Origin: Luscinia megarhynchos
Taxonomy: Eukaryota; Chordata; Aves; Passeriformes; Turdidae
DNA: 64,000 bases
Direction: 5' to 3'
Assembly: GCA_034336665.1 (NCBI GenBank)
Contig: JAPFBE010000013.1
Location: forward strand, 22,857,056 to 22,921,055
The notes under the pieces were generated by a model. The model had not been told where the DNA came from and ran no database searches. It saw only the letters and a list, made by a program, of their open reading frames with translations. Shown piece by piece: positions 41,701 through 53,604 of the stretch. Within the stretch, counting starts at the first letter, position 1. Every line of letters begins with the position of its first letter. The translations under genes and the position numbers were made by a program.

Positions 41701-43504
41701 ATCATATTTTCTGCTTTTGAGCTGAAATAATTATGGCTAAAGCAGTAAGATGGCCCTATTGGGCATGGATTACCAGCTCTGTCTCTTCAGGAGACCAGAG
41801 GAAATTTCCCTTCAGAGCTCTCCCTGTGGGAGGAACTGCAACATATCTCACCTAGGCCCTTGATAGCTTTGCACAGAAGATGTTTAGAGAATGTGTGGAG
41901 ACAGGCTAATGATTTTCTGTACTTACTTGCTGTCCTTCACACATCAGGTATTACTTGACTTAAAATATTATCAAGCTCATAGATCTTTTTGCCTGTATTT
42001 GGTGACACTTGCACAGTCACAAATATCAGGGCTGGAAGTCACGTCCTCTTCCAGATGCAGCCAAGAAGACATTATTGCTTGGCCAGAACTGCTGCCTAAG
42101 GTGCTCCTGAAAGCAATCACATCCCCATTTAAGGCTGAAGGAGCCGGCTTACCTTTAAAAACCTGTCATTGCTAGCCTAGATCAGGTGGCTAAAACAAGG
42201 TATCAGGCCCTGACCACAAGAACACCGCAGCACACAGGTATCAAAAGAAACTTAGCCCAGGCAGCAGGCCATGCCAGAAAGCTAAGACAGCAGCAGCCAG
42301 GAAGTCGTGTGTGATTTGTGCCTCTGTGTGAATAGGCCTGGAAATCAAGACTCATAATTTCAGGAGCACTGTGCACAGGGGCTAGTTTGCTGTAGAAAGC
42401 TTCAGCAAACTACTTGCCTTCCTCCTTCTCTCTTTTATGATTCTTCTTTCCAGTACAAGAAAGCCAACTCATCTGGTTTCCAGAGCCTGTCAGCAGTCCT
42501 CTATACTAGAGGAACAAGAATTTCCTTATGGAATGTCAGCAGCACGTTTCTGGGAGACTGAAGGGCAGGTGGTACTGCCTTATAAAACATCTAAACATGC
42601 CTGCTGTGATAAATGCCTGCTGTATTTTGCATAACATCTGGGACAGCACAGGAGAGACCTTGGGTGTTGGGAAGGAGCAGAAAGTGAATGTTTTCTGAAC
42701 ATCATGAATTGACAAAGACAAAGAAGGTGTCACCATATGGCCAAAGAAACAGTCAGAGATGCCCAGTACTCCTATTCTTAGAGAGGAAAGACAATGACTG
42801 AGGCATAAATGCACAACAACCAAAGAGTATTTATTCTGTTTGGTTTTGTCAGGATTTGACAGCATTGAGGACAGTGGGGTCTCTGTGGGGCAGGCTGAAA
42901 GGACAGAGAGTAGTGAAAGAGGAGGAGAAACTGTGTCTTTCAGATGGAATGGTTGGCAAATTCCCCTGGGATTAAAAGGAGAAAGATCAGGAACAGCATA
43001 CATCAGCACAGGGAAAAACACTTCCGAGAATTACTAAAACTTAGCAGGGGTCAGGAAAAGTAAAATTTAGGCTAAAAACCTGAAAAATGTTTAAAGCATT
43101 ATTTTAACAGCTTAGTTTGACCATTTATCTTGAACCAACTCTATTTGTGAAAACAAATGTGACAGGATATCTCTTGTAGCAGAGGACACATCTTGTTTCA
43201 ACTGTCCATGATTTCAGCCCTCCCTCTAACACCTATCTTCCACTGCCTGTGGAAGGGACCCACCTGAGTGTATTTTCAATAGGCATTTGATAACCTAGAA
43301 CAGCACAAAGAAGAACAGAATCAGTGTTCTTATTGTGAGGAGACTTTCTTCTCGCCTTTGATACCAGTTCTCCAACTTGTGTATGGAGCTGATAAAATTG
43401 CAGTCACATCTGGAACCACACAGTAAAAAAGGCATGGGAGAATCTCAGGACAAGACCTATTTTTCCCTTGTCATGAAGTAAGACGAAATAGAACTAAACC
43501 ATGC
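35709..43504. other. Gene desert
   Basis: Nothing convincing on either strand: no domain-bearing frame, no microsatellite longer than a few units, and no recognised mobile element. Open frames up to 161 codons (42536-43021, minus) lack any recognisable motif. Confidence 0.65.
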
Positions 43505-43842
43505 ATGGCAAATGCCCACCTAATCTGCTCCTAAAAAGCTTTTCAGTGATGGAATCTTCACTCTCTCCCCAGGTAATACATTTTGGGTTTTCACTGCAAT
43601 GGACATTTTATTTCTATCCTGAATCTTCCTAGCTGCAATTTAAGCCCATTATTTCTTGTCCTATACACAATGGATGAGAATAACAGTTTATTGCCTTTTT
43701 TCCTTGTAGCAGCATTTTATAGACTATTAACACCTTCTCCCTTCAACCTTCTTTTCCGAGGGCTAATTGACCTAAATTCATTCAACATTTTTCCATAGTT
43801 CATACTATAGTTCACACACTAAAACACTACCCTCTGGACTCT
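43505..43842 (-). mobile_element. Ancient CR1/L3-like LINE fragment, minus orientation
   Basis: Read on plus, the segment matches the reverse complement of an old amniote CR1/L3 3' region: CCCACCTAATCTGCTCCTAAAAAG, GTGATGGAATCTTCAC, GCTGCAATTTAAGCCCATTATTTCTTGTCCTAT, GTAGCAGCATTTTATAGAC and the TTCATTCAACATTTTTCCATAG part. The copy is much more diverged than the CR1s at 9.9 and 49.5 kb, suggesting an insertion that predates bird radiation. Confidence 0.75.
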
Positions 43843-46800
43843 GTGTCCAGGGTCCTGCTTTCTTTAGGGGTAGTGCTAGGGAAAAATAAAGCTTAGAGCA
43901 GCCTTCAAACACTGCAATCCTTTCAAGCTGCTTTCTCTTGATTTCTCTTTTTGTTGCTCCTTTGTCCCTTCCCAAAAACCTTCATGGTAATTCTTGTCTG
44001 TTTACAATGCCTGTACTGTGAGGGTTTGCCAAGGCCCTGCTCCTTTCAGTAAAGAGGTGGACTTCATTGTGACTTTACAGTGCCACACACAGGACAGCAT
44101 ATTAAACAAGGGTTTGCCAGGCCGAGCTTGAATAAAGACAAAGCAGCTTGAAAGGATTGCAGTGTTTGAATGCATGTCCTCTTATTCAGAAATTTGCTTT
44201 ATCACCAGGTAAGATTTAAGGCTAACAGAAGACATTCACTTAAAAACATTGATTTGCAATAATGCAAGTGACCCATAAAAAGAGAGAACAATAATATTAA
44301 GATCATTCTTAGTTTTAGAATTCTCCATTATGGCTTCTGGATGGTTTCCTCCAGTTCCTATTCCTGTAGATGAATCAGAATTTGAAAGAAAGTGTTGGCA
44401 AGATGGGCACTTCCAAGAAAGTCACTTTGGTAAGAATTTTGTTTGTACCAAAATAGAGTACTATCATTGCTGTAAATTCTCTTTTTTTATATATCTGAGT
44501 CATGCCACAAGATTAATAGACTTTAACAGTAACTCTTCTAAAATCAAATGCTTTAAAACCTCCATGCATTTGGAAATGTCTTCACAGTCAAATCTGGGCC
44601 ATTTATTTCCTGAAACATTAACATTACTAAAAGCAAAGAACAAGATTATTAGCCAATGTTCATTTGCTCTCACTGTCTGCCTTTCTATTTCTACTGCTAC
44701 CATAAACAAGTCTGGTATGGAACATGCTGGACTAGTTAACCACTGCCTGAAGCAAGTATTTGGTGCAGGCCAGGGAGGAGATAGGGGAATATAGCCACAG
44801 TAGGTGGATGAAGGGATGGAAGAACAAGCATAGAGCAGTAACAGAAGTGGGACATGGAGCAATTATTGACAGTGATTGTAAGAGAAGGAAGAGTGAGATC
44901 CATCTGATAATACTGTGAGAAACAGAGGAGAAGCACAAACTCATATCCATACCTTGAGGTTTATTCCCTGAAGACAATGGCCATTAAATACCACATCAAA
45001 CACATTACTAATCACCAATGAAATCCCATGCAAGTTCTTCTATAGCTTCCCTTCGTATGATGACTTTTTGCATCCTGTATCTCCTCCCAGCCAGACTCAG
45101 TTTAGAAGCTTTCAGTGCACTTGGAGTGGGGAAAAAAGCAGGATGGATTAACAAACAATAGGTCATCACAAAACTTGAAAGAGCTTGCAGAATGCTGTCC
45201 AGGATTTCCAACACAAATTGGAAACATTTTCAGTTTTGTCCTGGATCGGCATTTTCTAAGTTACCTTATTTCCACTGTCAGATGAATTTCAGAAGTCAGC
45301 TCCACTTCCAGCTTTGCCAAAGGAAGCTAGCTCCTGCTGCTGCAAAGGAGTGGTATGGAGCAGTTCCTCTTGCCTGTATCATGCAGAAACATAAAGCTGG
45401 TCCCACTCCATACCTCTCACTGGGGAAAACAGGTAGTCAGGGCTGCTAGCAAGCATTTGGTTATTTGGATAGGGCCCAGCCAAAGGGACCCTGCAGCAGG
45501 AGAGGCCATGCACAGAGGGAGAAAGCTAGTCTTAAAATAGGGCAATGAAGTGTGCAACAGAATTTAGAGAACCACCAAAGAGAGGATAGTTAGGAATATT
45601 TCCACATGAATCTGAAAGCATAGTCATTCAAGGTGTAGCTAGCACTTTCCCAGTAGGACTTGTCAGTATTAGAAACATTAAAGTGCTATGGATTTACAGC
45701 ATAAAGTCATGCTCCACCTAGCTGCAAAGAACTTCCAGGCAGATGAACATTTTGTACCTCTAATATATAAACACCCTTGTTAAATAACAAGGCTTGAGTT
45801 ATGTTTCTTACAACCTTGGTGAAATTTGATCACAGCTCTCTCTCAGTGAATAGCATTGCAGAAGCAAAATTACTTTCAACTGGCTGCCACACACAGGCTG
45901 TCACCCCACTTTTGTTCTCAGTTACTGCAATCAGCAAGAACAACTGATTTCAAACCTTAACTTCTCTGAAGAGCCCAGGGACACTGCTAGCATCCAACTT
46001 TCATGGATACCATACCATGTCCTTTCCCAAACATGAGCTTTTACCATGCTCCCTCTGTAACAGGTGATATTAGCAGTTTTTCATGTATTTTTCTGAAAGT
46101 AACAAGGTTTTTTTCACAGATTATTCATTCACATATAGCTCCCACAGCTAATCCTGAAATGCTTTCTAACACCATAAACTATACATGTTACAGAGATTAG
46201 CTGAAAAAAAATGTCACTGTAAATCATTTATTCAGTAAGTTTCATATAGCTTTTTTTATTATTATTTGTGAATTGTTGGCAAACTGCATGCCAAATTCCC
46301 AAATTCATTCATTAGTCAAAATTGCCCATGAATTTCTCCTGAAGATTCTTTTTGCCCTGCAGGCCATTCATGGACATTTTGTTGTGAATAACCTCAATTC
46401 AATGCTTGGTTAGTTTAGCTGCAGCACTCATGTGGATGTGGCTCTGTTATAAATGGAAATTCTTTTTCAAATATGAACCAATATTCTCCCTCTGCTCCCT
46501 CAGCCCTTGGAGGAATCAGCCTAGTTATTTAACTGGGTGGGTTAAGCTGTCCAGAGCAGTACAATGGACTGAGGAGGGAACTGAGGGATGTCCAGTTGAT
46601 ATTGTTCTGATCTGAGGCAGGATAGAAATACTCCACCACACAGTTGTGAAAGGTCAGAACTGATATCCTCACTCCTTCCTGAAGGGGGACCATCAGACAC
46701 AGTTAAGAAAATGGCTACAGCCAGTATCTCCCTCTGTTCTTTTGTTACCCAAGAAAGATGGATAACTCCATAATTTATCTGATAATGAAGTAACACTGAT

Positions 46801-49167
46801 GAGTTCTGAGCTTCAGCCAGACCTAGCTTCCGCTTTCCAGTGAGTTAATCCATACAGATATTTCCAGGGTGTCCATAAGCATCCTTCACCTCCCTGGAGA
46901 AGAAAGTACATGAAGTAGAACACACTGTGTTGCAAACATTAGCTTGAAGTTTGACTTACCACTCAGCAAGTCTGCAGGCTTCTCCTGTCCTGTTATCTGT
47001 CTTCAGCAGATGTTCTTCTCACCAAACTGCTGCGTTGCAGAGCAGCAGCATTGCTGCTGCCAGTGCTGTCAAATCCAGATGCTCCTCACACAGGGGCTCC
47101 AAACAGCCACCCAGCTGCACCTGTTGGCTCTGCTTCTTCACCAACAGCATGTCAGGGAAGCAAGACCCTCAAAACCTCAGGCAGATAACAATGTGTGCCT
47201 CTCAGCACCACTGGTGTACTACTAGGAAGAGATTTCACAGGCTGATACAACAATGCTAATTGTAAGGCTTCTTATTTCTAGGGTTGGAATTGCTCCATGT
47301 AGCTCTCTTCATAGTGGAGAAGCAAATCCAGAGGTCTTCTCAGTTGAGATTTCAGATAAATGCATTGACAGCTAGGAGAGAATAGAACATGTCTCCAGAT
47401 GGAAAAAATGTTTATTTTACATTGAGAAACTCAAAGCCAGAAGAAATAAAACAAACTGATGGGGAGAAAGAAGAAAATTTTAAAAATAGCAAACAAACTG
47501 GGTAAACAAATGCCAAAACTGAAATTTTCTCTTTTCATGATGAAAATTATTTTTGCTCCTTCCCATGAAAAGCATATATTTGCTGTTAAAATATTGCATG
47601 TAAGTTCCATACCAAATTTTTACCATCTTTCTTTTATGCCAGGCAGTTTCAAAGAAGGTCTGCTACAGGCTGAATAATAGATATGCACATCTCCAAGATG
47701 CCTTGGGAAAGGTATTTGCAATCATTGTACGAAAAAAGCCCTGATGCAAACCCTTCAGAACACATACAAGCTAACAAACCCATCTCTGGATCTGTATTAG
47801 CTTGAGCTTTGACCATGAAACGTTGAGCTCAGTGTATCCAAGATGCTGCTACCATTATCCTCTCTCATCCTTATGCTGCAAACACCTCTAAAACGATCCT
47901 TCACAAGTTCTCTTTCCCCTTGGCAGTCCATTTGACACATTTTGCCCTTACCTTGACAGCCCACCTTCCACCTACTTGTCTGCACCTGTGTCTCAACATA
48001 GCTTTCTAGGAGCTGCTTTGCTGAAGCCTCTTGAGTAATCAGTCTCTTGCCTTTTCCAAAAGGCTCCTGGGATCAAAGAAGATTTCCTGATCCCTTCTGC
48101 AAAGCTGCTTTCGCCATTCTACAAATCTATCCTATGGTGAGGTTTGCCTTTCCAAGGTCTTCTCTCAGACACCTGCAAGCATTTCTCTGCTCCTCCAAAC
48201 ACACTGATATTACTGAATTGGAAACTACAAAGGCACACATAAAATGTGCCCTCTCATTCTTCTTACTGTCAGTCTTATGGCATCGTTCAGAAAAGCAGGC
48301 TCTAAACTCCTTACAAAAACTGACAAGGCCTTTTTCTAGCTTTAAAATTCCTACCACTTTTATCATAATAAGAAACAAAAAAGAAATAAGAAAATAAGAA
48401 GCAAAGAAAAATAATTTTTAAAAACCATCCTTCAAATAGGATGAAAATTAAACAACCATTTGTATTGTAGCAGCAGCTTTTAAGGACTGAACAGCAAAGC
48501 TGCATCTCAGCAGGGAAGAAAAATGGGGAAAAACCTGTAGCTGGGTGAAACTACTTTGGTAGGAATTTATGGAGGTAAAATATTTTTCCTTTCTAACAGT
48601 AAAATTTAATCAAATTTAATGGATTTTACTTGCTGGGACACCATAGGCTGCTCCCCAGGAATAGCTGTGAGTGTTGTCAAAACCAAACAAACTGAACTAA
48701 TCTGCAAGCAAAACACATGACATTTTTTCATAACTTGGAAGAAATTGTGCACTTCTTCAAAATTCCACTGCTTCTCTCTGTGGACTGCCTGCTACCATCC
48801 CAGCCTTGGAGCAGCTCAGCACAGCCTTTGACTCAGGCAGCCCTTTCTGCCTAACGAAGCAGGACAGTGATGGATCTCAGCTGGAAGTACACGTGCTGCT
48901 CAGTCTCCTTCACCCCTTTCCAGGAAACCTAGATGATTTTTTCCTCTCTGACACTGGCTTTAAAATACATGAAGGTTGCACCCAAGGGTTCCGAGTCGTT
49001 CCTACTCAGCAAATGAATCATTAAAGCTAGAAGGGGAAGGAAAAAAAATGCATTGCTGGCACCTCTCTTATTTGATTTAATTTTTCCCCTCCCACCCTTT
49101 CCGATAAGAGCAGGGAGTGATTTCGCTTAATTAGGTTTACAAATAGCCCAGCGAATAGAGAGATGAG
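43843..49167. other. Gene desert
   Basis: No gene assigned. It contains the unexplained Met-initiated segment at 44330 and runs up to the CpG-dense block at 49.17 kb. No repeat family was recognised. Confidence 0.6.
44330..44429 (+). other. Unrecognised Met-initiated segment ending at a splice-donor-like site
   Basis: The frame starts ATGG and reads M-A-S-G-W-F-P-P-V-P-I-P-V-D-E-S-E-F-E-R, continuing K-C-W-Q-D-G-H-F-Q-E-S-H-F. It then meets TTTG/GTAAGAAT at 44429/44430, a near-consensus donor. Composition up to the donor is protein-like (Trp, charged and Pro-rich); after it the frame turns AT-rich and random-looking. It could be the first coding exon of a small unannotated gene, but no family is recognised and no partner exon was found. 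Confidence 0.2.
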
Positions 49168-49335
49168 ATGCACGTGGAAGGGCCGCCGCCGCGCAGCCCG
49201 GTGCCGCGGGGACTCGGGACGGACGGGGCAGCCCGCGTCCGTCGGGAGGCGCCGGGAGCTGCGGGGGCGCGGGCGGCAAGCGCTGGGCGATGCTGCCCCC
49301 CGACGGTCCCTGCCCGCAACTGGCCGCTTTTCGTG
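49168..49335. promoter_or_regulatory. Isolated CpG-dense block, candidate promoter or enhancer
   Basis: I count 28 CpG dinucleotides in about 165 bp, in a region otherwise nearly free of CpG, with clusters such as GGCCGCCGCCGCGCAG and GCGGGGGCGCGGGCGG (Sp1-like GC boxes). An E-box CACGTG is at 49170-49175, and just upstream are GATAAG and TTAATTA motifs (49103-49134). Two potential donors, CAG/GTGAAC and CAG/GTGAAA, follow at about 49340-49351. Short frames cross it on both strands (64 codons or fewer) with no domain. It could be the first exon and promoter of an unannotated lncRNA or gene, or an orphan CpG island. It sits 33 bp upstream of no recognisable gene, and 125 bp before a CR1. Confidence 0.5.
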
Positions 49336-49460
49336 ACAGGTGAACTGCAGGTGAAATAAAGGCTATCTGTATCTCAAGTACATCCCTCTGCAGGACGGGC
49401 GGATTAGGATGTAGATCTCATCATTTGGGATTTCAGGGGCTTTTATTAGCATTTTGTCAG

Positions 49461-49995
49461 GGGATGTGATTCTTCCCCTCTACTCTGCTGTTGCAAGACC
49501 CACCTAGAATACTGTGCCAAACTCTGAGGCCCCCCACATAGGAAGGATGGAGCAAGTCCAGGGAAAGGCCACAAAAAGAATCAGAGTGCTGGAACACCTG
49601 TCCTATGAAGGCAGGATGAAAAAATTGGGATTTTTCAACCTGGAGAAGAGAAAGCTCCAGCGAGATCTTACAGCAAAATTCCAGTACCTAAAGGGGGTTT
49701 GAAAGTAAGATGGAGAGGGTCTTCTTACAGTGTCATCATAGGACAAGGGGAAATGGCTTTAGACTGAAAGAGGGTATAAATAGTTTATATATTAGGAAGA
49801 AATTTTTAATGGTGAGCAGGGTGAGACACAAAACATGTTGCCCAGAGAAGCTGTGGCTGCCCTTGGAAGTGTGGAAGGCCAGGCTGGATAGGTCTTTTAG
49901 CAACCTGGTTAAGTGGGTGGTATCTCTGCCACAGGCAAGGAAGTTGGAACGAAATTATCTCTTTCAATCCAAATCATTCTGTTTTGCTGTGATTC
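49461..49995 (+). mobile_element. CR1 LINE fragment (about 535 bp), plus orientation
   Basis: Contains the C-terminal reverse-transcriptase coding remnant and 3' UTR of an avian CR1: AGAATACTGTGCCAAACTCTG, GGAGCAAGTCCAGGGAAAGGCCAC, CTGGAGAAGAGAAAGCTCC, GGACAAGGGGAAATGGC, TATTAGGAAGAAATTTTTAATGG, TTGCCCAGAGAAGCTGTGGCTGCCC, GGCCAGGCTGGATAGG, AGTTGGAACGAAATTATC and the terminal TCATTCTG...GTGATTC. The short open frames at 49514-49702 and 49710-50042 are decayed pieces of this element, not separate genes. The copy is 5'-truncated and inactive. Confidence 0.93.
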
Positions 49996-52900
49996 ACACA
50001 GAAGTCCTGCACTTTGGAAGCAGGACAAAGCCCAAAAGATAAGCTCATTGCACAGGCACCACTTTCACTACAAGGTGTGCTGCCACCATCATGGAATTAC
50101 AGATGTGTGTCCAAGACTACGTTGTCCTTTGAAGAGAGGGTAAAACAAAGTCAGTGGGTGCTGGTGAAATCACTGAACTCACCATTTTTATAACATGTCA
50201 GCCATCACCTGAGCTCCTACAGAGATCCATACAAGGGCTAAGCTGGACCTCACCACACTGCTGGGAAAACTAGAGGAGATGGAGGTAATTGCTAGGAGAC
50301 AGAAGATGGACGAAGGGAGGAAGAGTGGGTGAAGTAAAAACCCTCACATTTGAAAGCCAGAGTGAGGAAAAGGAAACTGAACAAGAGGCTTCAGCCACAC
50401 AGACTGCAGAGGCCAGGACTAAAGGTTGCAGGGGATAGGAAAAAGAGAGAAGGATTGGAAGAGAAGGAATAGACTCCACAGAGAGAGAATTACTCTTTTC
50501 AGCAGTAGGAGAGGCAAAACTGAGGTGGGGAACAAACGTCCTCTCTGAGGCAAACGCCAAGAGAGGATAAAGGAATAGAAGAGGGGAAGAGATGGAGAAA
50601 ACCAGAGAGGCTTAGGTCTGGGAGCAGGAGGCTGAGAGAGTAGGACACTGTGCCTTTGGAAAATGGCTTGAAAACAGAGTTGTTTTGGGAATTAAGCATA
50701 TAAGGAGGGACAGCACTGAGAAAGATGCAGCTGCCCTTGTCCGTGTTGTGGCTGTCACTGTGCAAAGCAACTGCATTCACTGTGAAGGCTCTCAGAAGCT
50801 TACAGTGAGCACACTCCATGACTGCAAGTAACCAACCTGGTGGGAAGCCCTTAGTGCTGCAGTGATCATCAGGAGCTGCCCAGGCAACAGACCTGATGCT
50901 CCTGTCTAGTATGCTGAAAGAAAGCTGAACCACCAGTGCAGCACTGATGAAGTCCTGGCACAAGACTGGGTTTTGTGCCACTCCAAAGAACAGCAGTGCT
51001 CCTTCTGTTAGCAGGACAAGAGTTAAAACCCACCTGTTGCTTCCCAAAACCATTGTATGGTCACTCTTTCAAGATCATGCAACATGGCAACCAAAGCTCT
51101 CTATTTTCTACACTGAGCATCAGAAACAGAAAATCCATAATTTACTTTTTTTTTTTTCTCCAATTAGCAAAGCAGATTTGTCTTTCCACTCAGGCTTGAA
51201 GAAGGCTCTGGGGTTAGCTGGGAGTCCAGAGATCCCAGCCATATGTGGGAGGGATGAGACTGCTTGCCAGGTGTAATCTAATCCCAGCCCTGCTTGTGAA
51301 GATAAGGTACAGCTCTCCTCTGCTTAAAGAACACCCCTGGGACTGAATTTCCTTAGTGCTAAATAAAACCAGTCCTCCCCCAGAGCTTTCCTGTCCACTG
51401 GATGAAGCCACCAGATATGAAAAGGTTACTACCTGAACTAAATCCTGTCTAGCATCTCCTAAGAGCAAATTCGAATATGGCTGGTCCTAGACCTACTTTG
51501 AAGAGCTTCAATGCCAACAGAGGATGTGAATGAACTAGGCAATTCCTTGAAAATATAGATTAGGATTAAAGAAAATCCTAGCCTCTGAATACAAATCAAT
51601 GAGAAGTACAGAGTTCTGTGTATTCCTAGCATATCTTCTCTGTAGATCTGGCAATGTTGACACTCAGAGCTGGCAACATGCATATGAAGAGATAAGCAGA
51701 TTTTCATTCAAATATAAAACTCTTATGAGGAATTCAGTCAAAACCAATGTTGGAAGCATTCCCTTTCATTCTTGTGCCTAGTAATACTGTGGAATCTCTG
51801 AGCAGAGATCTTTAAGAGCATGCTAACCATCTTTCAGCAGGGGGTTAAATATTGTCAAACTTCTTAGGTCAGACCCTGGGGGGTTGTGTGTGCACGTGCA
51901 CATCAGCACATGTGTGTAAATTATATGGGGGGTTTTTATAAGTCATTCTCCTTCCTTCTCTTTATGATTATATCCATTTTCCAGATGGGGAACTAGTCGC
52001 AGTGAGACTAGAGCTAATATTTTCACTCTCAGGCTCCTAAATTCAGATTAGCCGCCAGGTCTGTCTCTGACATGCACTCTAGGCATCTAACTGTGGCTCT
52101 CCAGGATGGCTGCCTCCATTCCGATTTACCTCAGTAATGCAGCAAATCAAAGACAAGCTAAGAGTGAAACCCGATCTGACTAGAACCTTAGCAGCATGTT
52201 GACTTGATCACAAGCACCCGATGTATTTGTCTTCATTTAATGTACTATTTTTTCTATCCTCTTGAGTAATTTCCTTCCCTTAAAGAATATAAATCACATA
52301 CTTACAGAGTAAATAATTATTTAAAGAACAGTTATATTTAAGCTTTAAAAGGGAGTTTGGAATTAACTCCCTAGTCCCTGAGATGTGACTGGTTTGTGAA
52401 TATAAATTGACATGACTATATGAAGGTGTTTTACAGCTTCAATACCATCTGGCCTCCAAACCAGTGTTCCATATACTGGGGTGCTACTTTGGGTGAATAC
52501 CCTTGCTGCAAGTTAACTTAATGCTGCCTTAATTCATTTCCCCTAAAGTGACCTACCCTGCTCTCAGCCCCAAATGCACACTCATACACACATCGGGTTT
52601 TGCCCCAAGTTAACTCAGTAAGTTTAACAGCTCCATTTCATTGTGTGCTACTCTCAGGTGGAAACAAGATAATAGACATTTCTCTTTAATGCTCTAAGTC
52701 ACACCACAATTTCATTTTGTCCCCGATCTTATTGTTGATAAAGATAGGACAAAATGTAGGAGTAGAGCAATTCCCAATAGAATAGCATTGACTTAAAAAG
52801 CATTGACAGTAGTGAGTGTTAAAGATAATCTGTTAGTAGGAAAAGGAATACTTTTCCTGCATATATTAAGTATGGCTTAGCAGCAGAAACACCACCAGAA

Positions 52901-53210
52901 GCTTTAAATGAACAATGAAAAAGACATGAAAGAAAGTAATACATTGGGAAGAATCATAGTACCATGTTTTAAACAACTTAGCCATTTAATGTTTTTCTCT
53001 CCTACTAATACCTAGTACAGCAGTTGCTTTTGTGAGGTGTACTCCCTTTCCTCTGTGCTTCACTCTAACAAGCAATGGACTTGCTCTGAATAACACAAGT
53101 CTAATGCTGAGACTTCAGTGTATGAGAACTGAAATATGAGGCAAAGATACAAGACCATTGCTTCTACAAGACAAACAGTCCCTGATAACTTCCGAAAACC
53201 TTAGAGAAGA
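49996..53210. other. Gene desert
   Basis: No gene assigned. The longest frame is 184 codons on minus (50499-51053), starting with a hydrophobic, signal-peptide-like stretch, but without any domain or splice context. A 14-bp palindrome with a central CACGTG lies at 51889-51902. The possible MIR remnant is near 52.0 kb. Confidence 0.6.
51960..52085 (+). mobile_element. Possible MIR/CORE-type SINE remnant
   Basis: ATCCATTTTCCAGATGGGGAACTAG followed by a diverged stretch and CAGGTCTGTCTCTGAC resembles the CCATTTTACAGATGGGGAAACTGAG core of MIR-like SINEs. Only the core is convincing. Confidence 0.4.
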
Positions 53211-53604
53211 AAGGGAAAGGAAGGGAAGGGAAGGGAAGGGAAGGGAAGGGAAGGGAAGGGAAGGGAAGGGAAGGGAAGGGAAGGGAAGGGAAGGGAAGGG
53301 AAGGGAAGGGAAGGGAAGGGAAGGGAAGGGAAGGGAAGGGAAGGGAAGGGAAGGGAAGGGAAGGGAAGGGAAGGGAAGGGAAGGGAAGGGAAGGGAAGGG
53401 AAGGGAAGGGAAGGGAAGGGAAGGGAAGGGAAGGGAAGGGAAGGGAAGGGAAGGGAAGGGAAGGGAAGGGAAGGGAAGGGAAGGGAAGGGAAGGGAAGGG
53501 AAGGGAAGGGAAGGGAAGGGAAGGGAAGGGAAGGGAAGGGAAGGGAAGGGAAGGGAAGGGAAGGGAAGGGAAGGGAAGGGAAGGGAAGGGAAGGGAAGGG
53601 AAGG
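53211..53604 (+). repeat. Long AAGGG pentanucleotide array
   Basis: From 53221 to 53600 there are 76 uninterrupted AAGGG units (380 bp), with an imperfect lead-in (AAGGGAAAGG) and a partial last unit. The strand is pure purine over about 390 bp. It produces long meaningless open frames of K/G/R/E type on plus and S/F/L/P type on minus, which are not genes. Confidence 0.98.

Noticed and set aside
42536..43021. 161-codon minus-strand frame
   Set aside because: No domain, signal, splice context or composition bias; length is within chance expectation for this amount of sequence.
49514..50042. Frames of 62 and 110 codons on plus
   Set aside because: They are remnants of the CR1 LINE at 49461-49995, not independent genes.
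51889..51902. Perfect 14-bp palindrome TGTGCACGTGCACA with an E-box
   Set aside because: It sits in a TG/CA-rich stretch where such palindromes arise easily; no other regulatory signal nearby.
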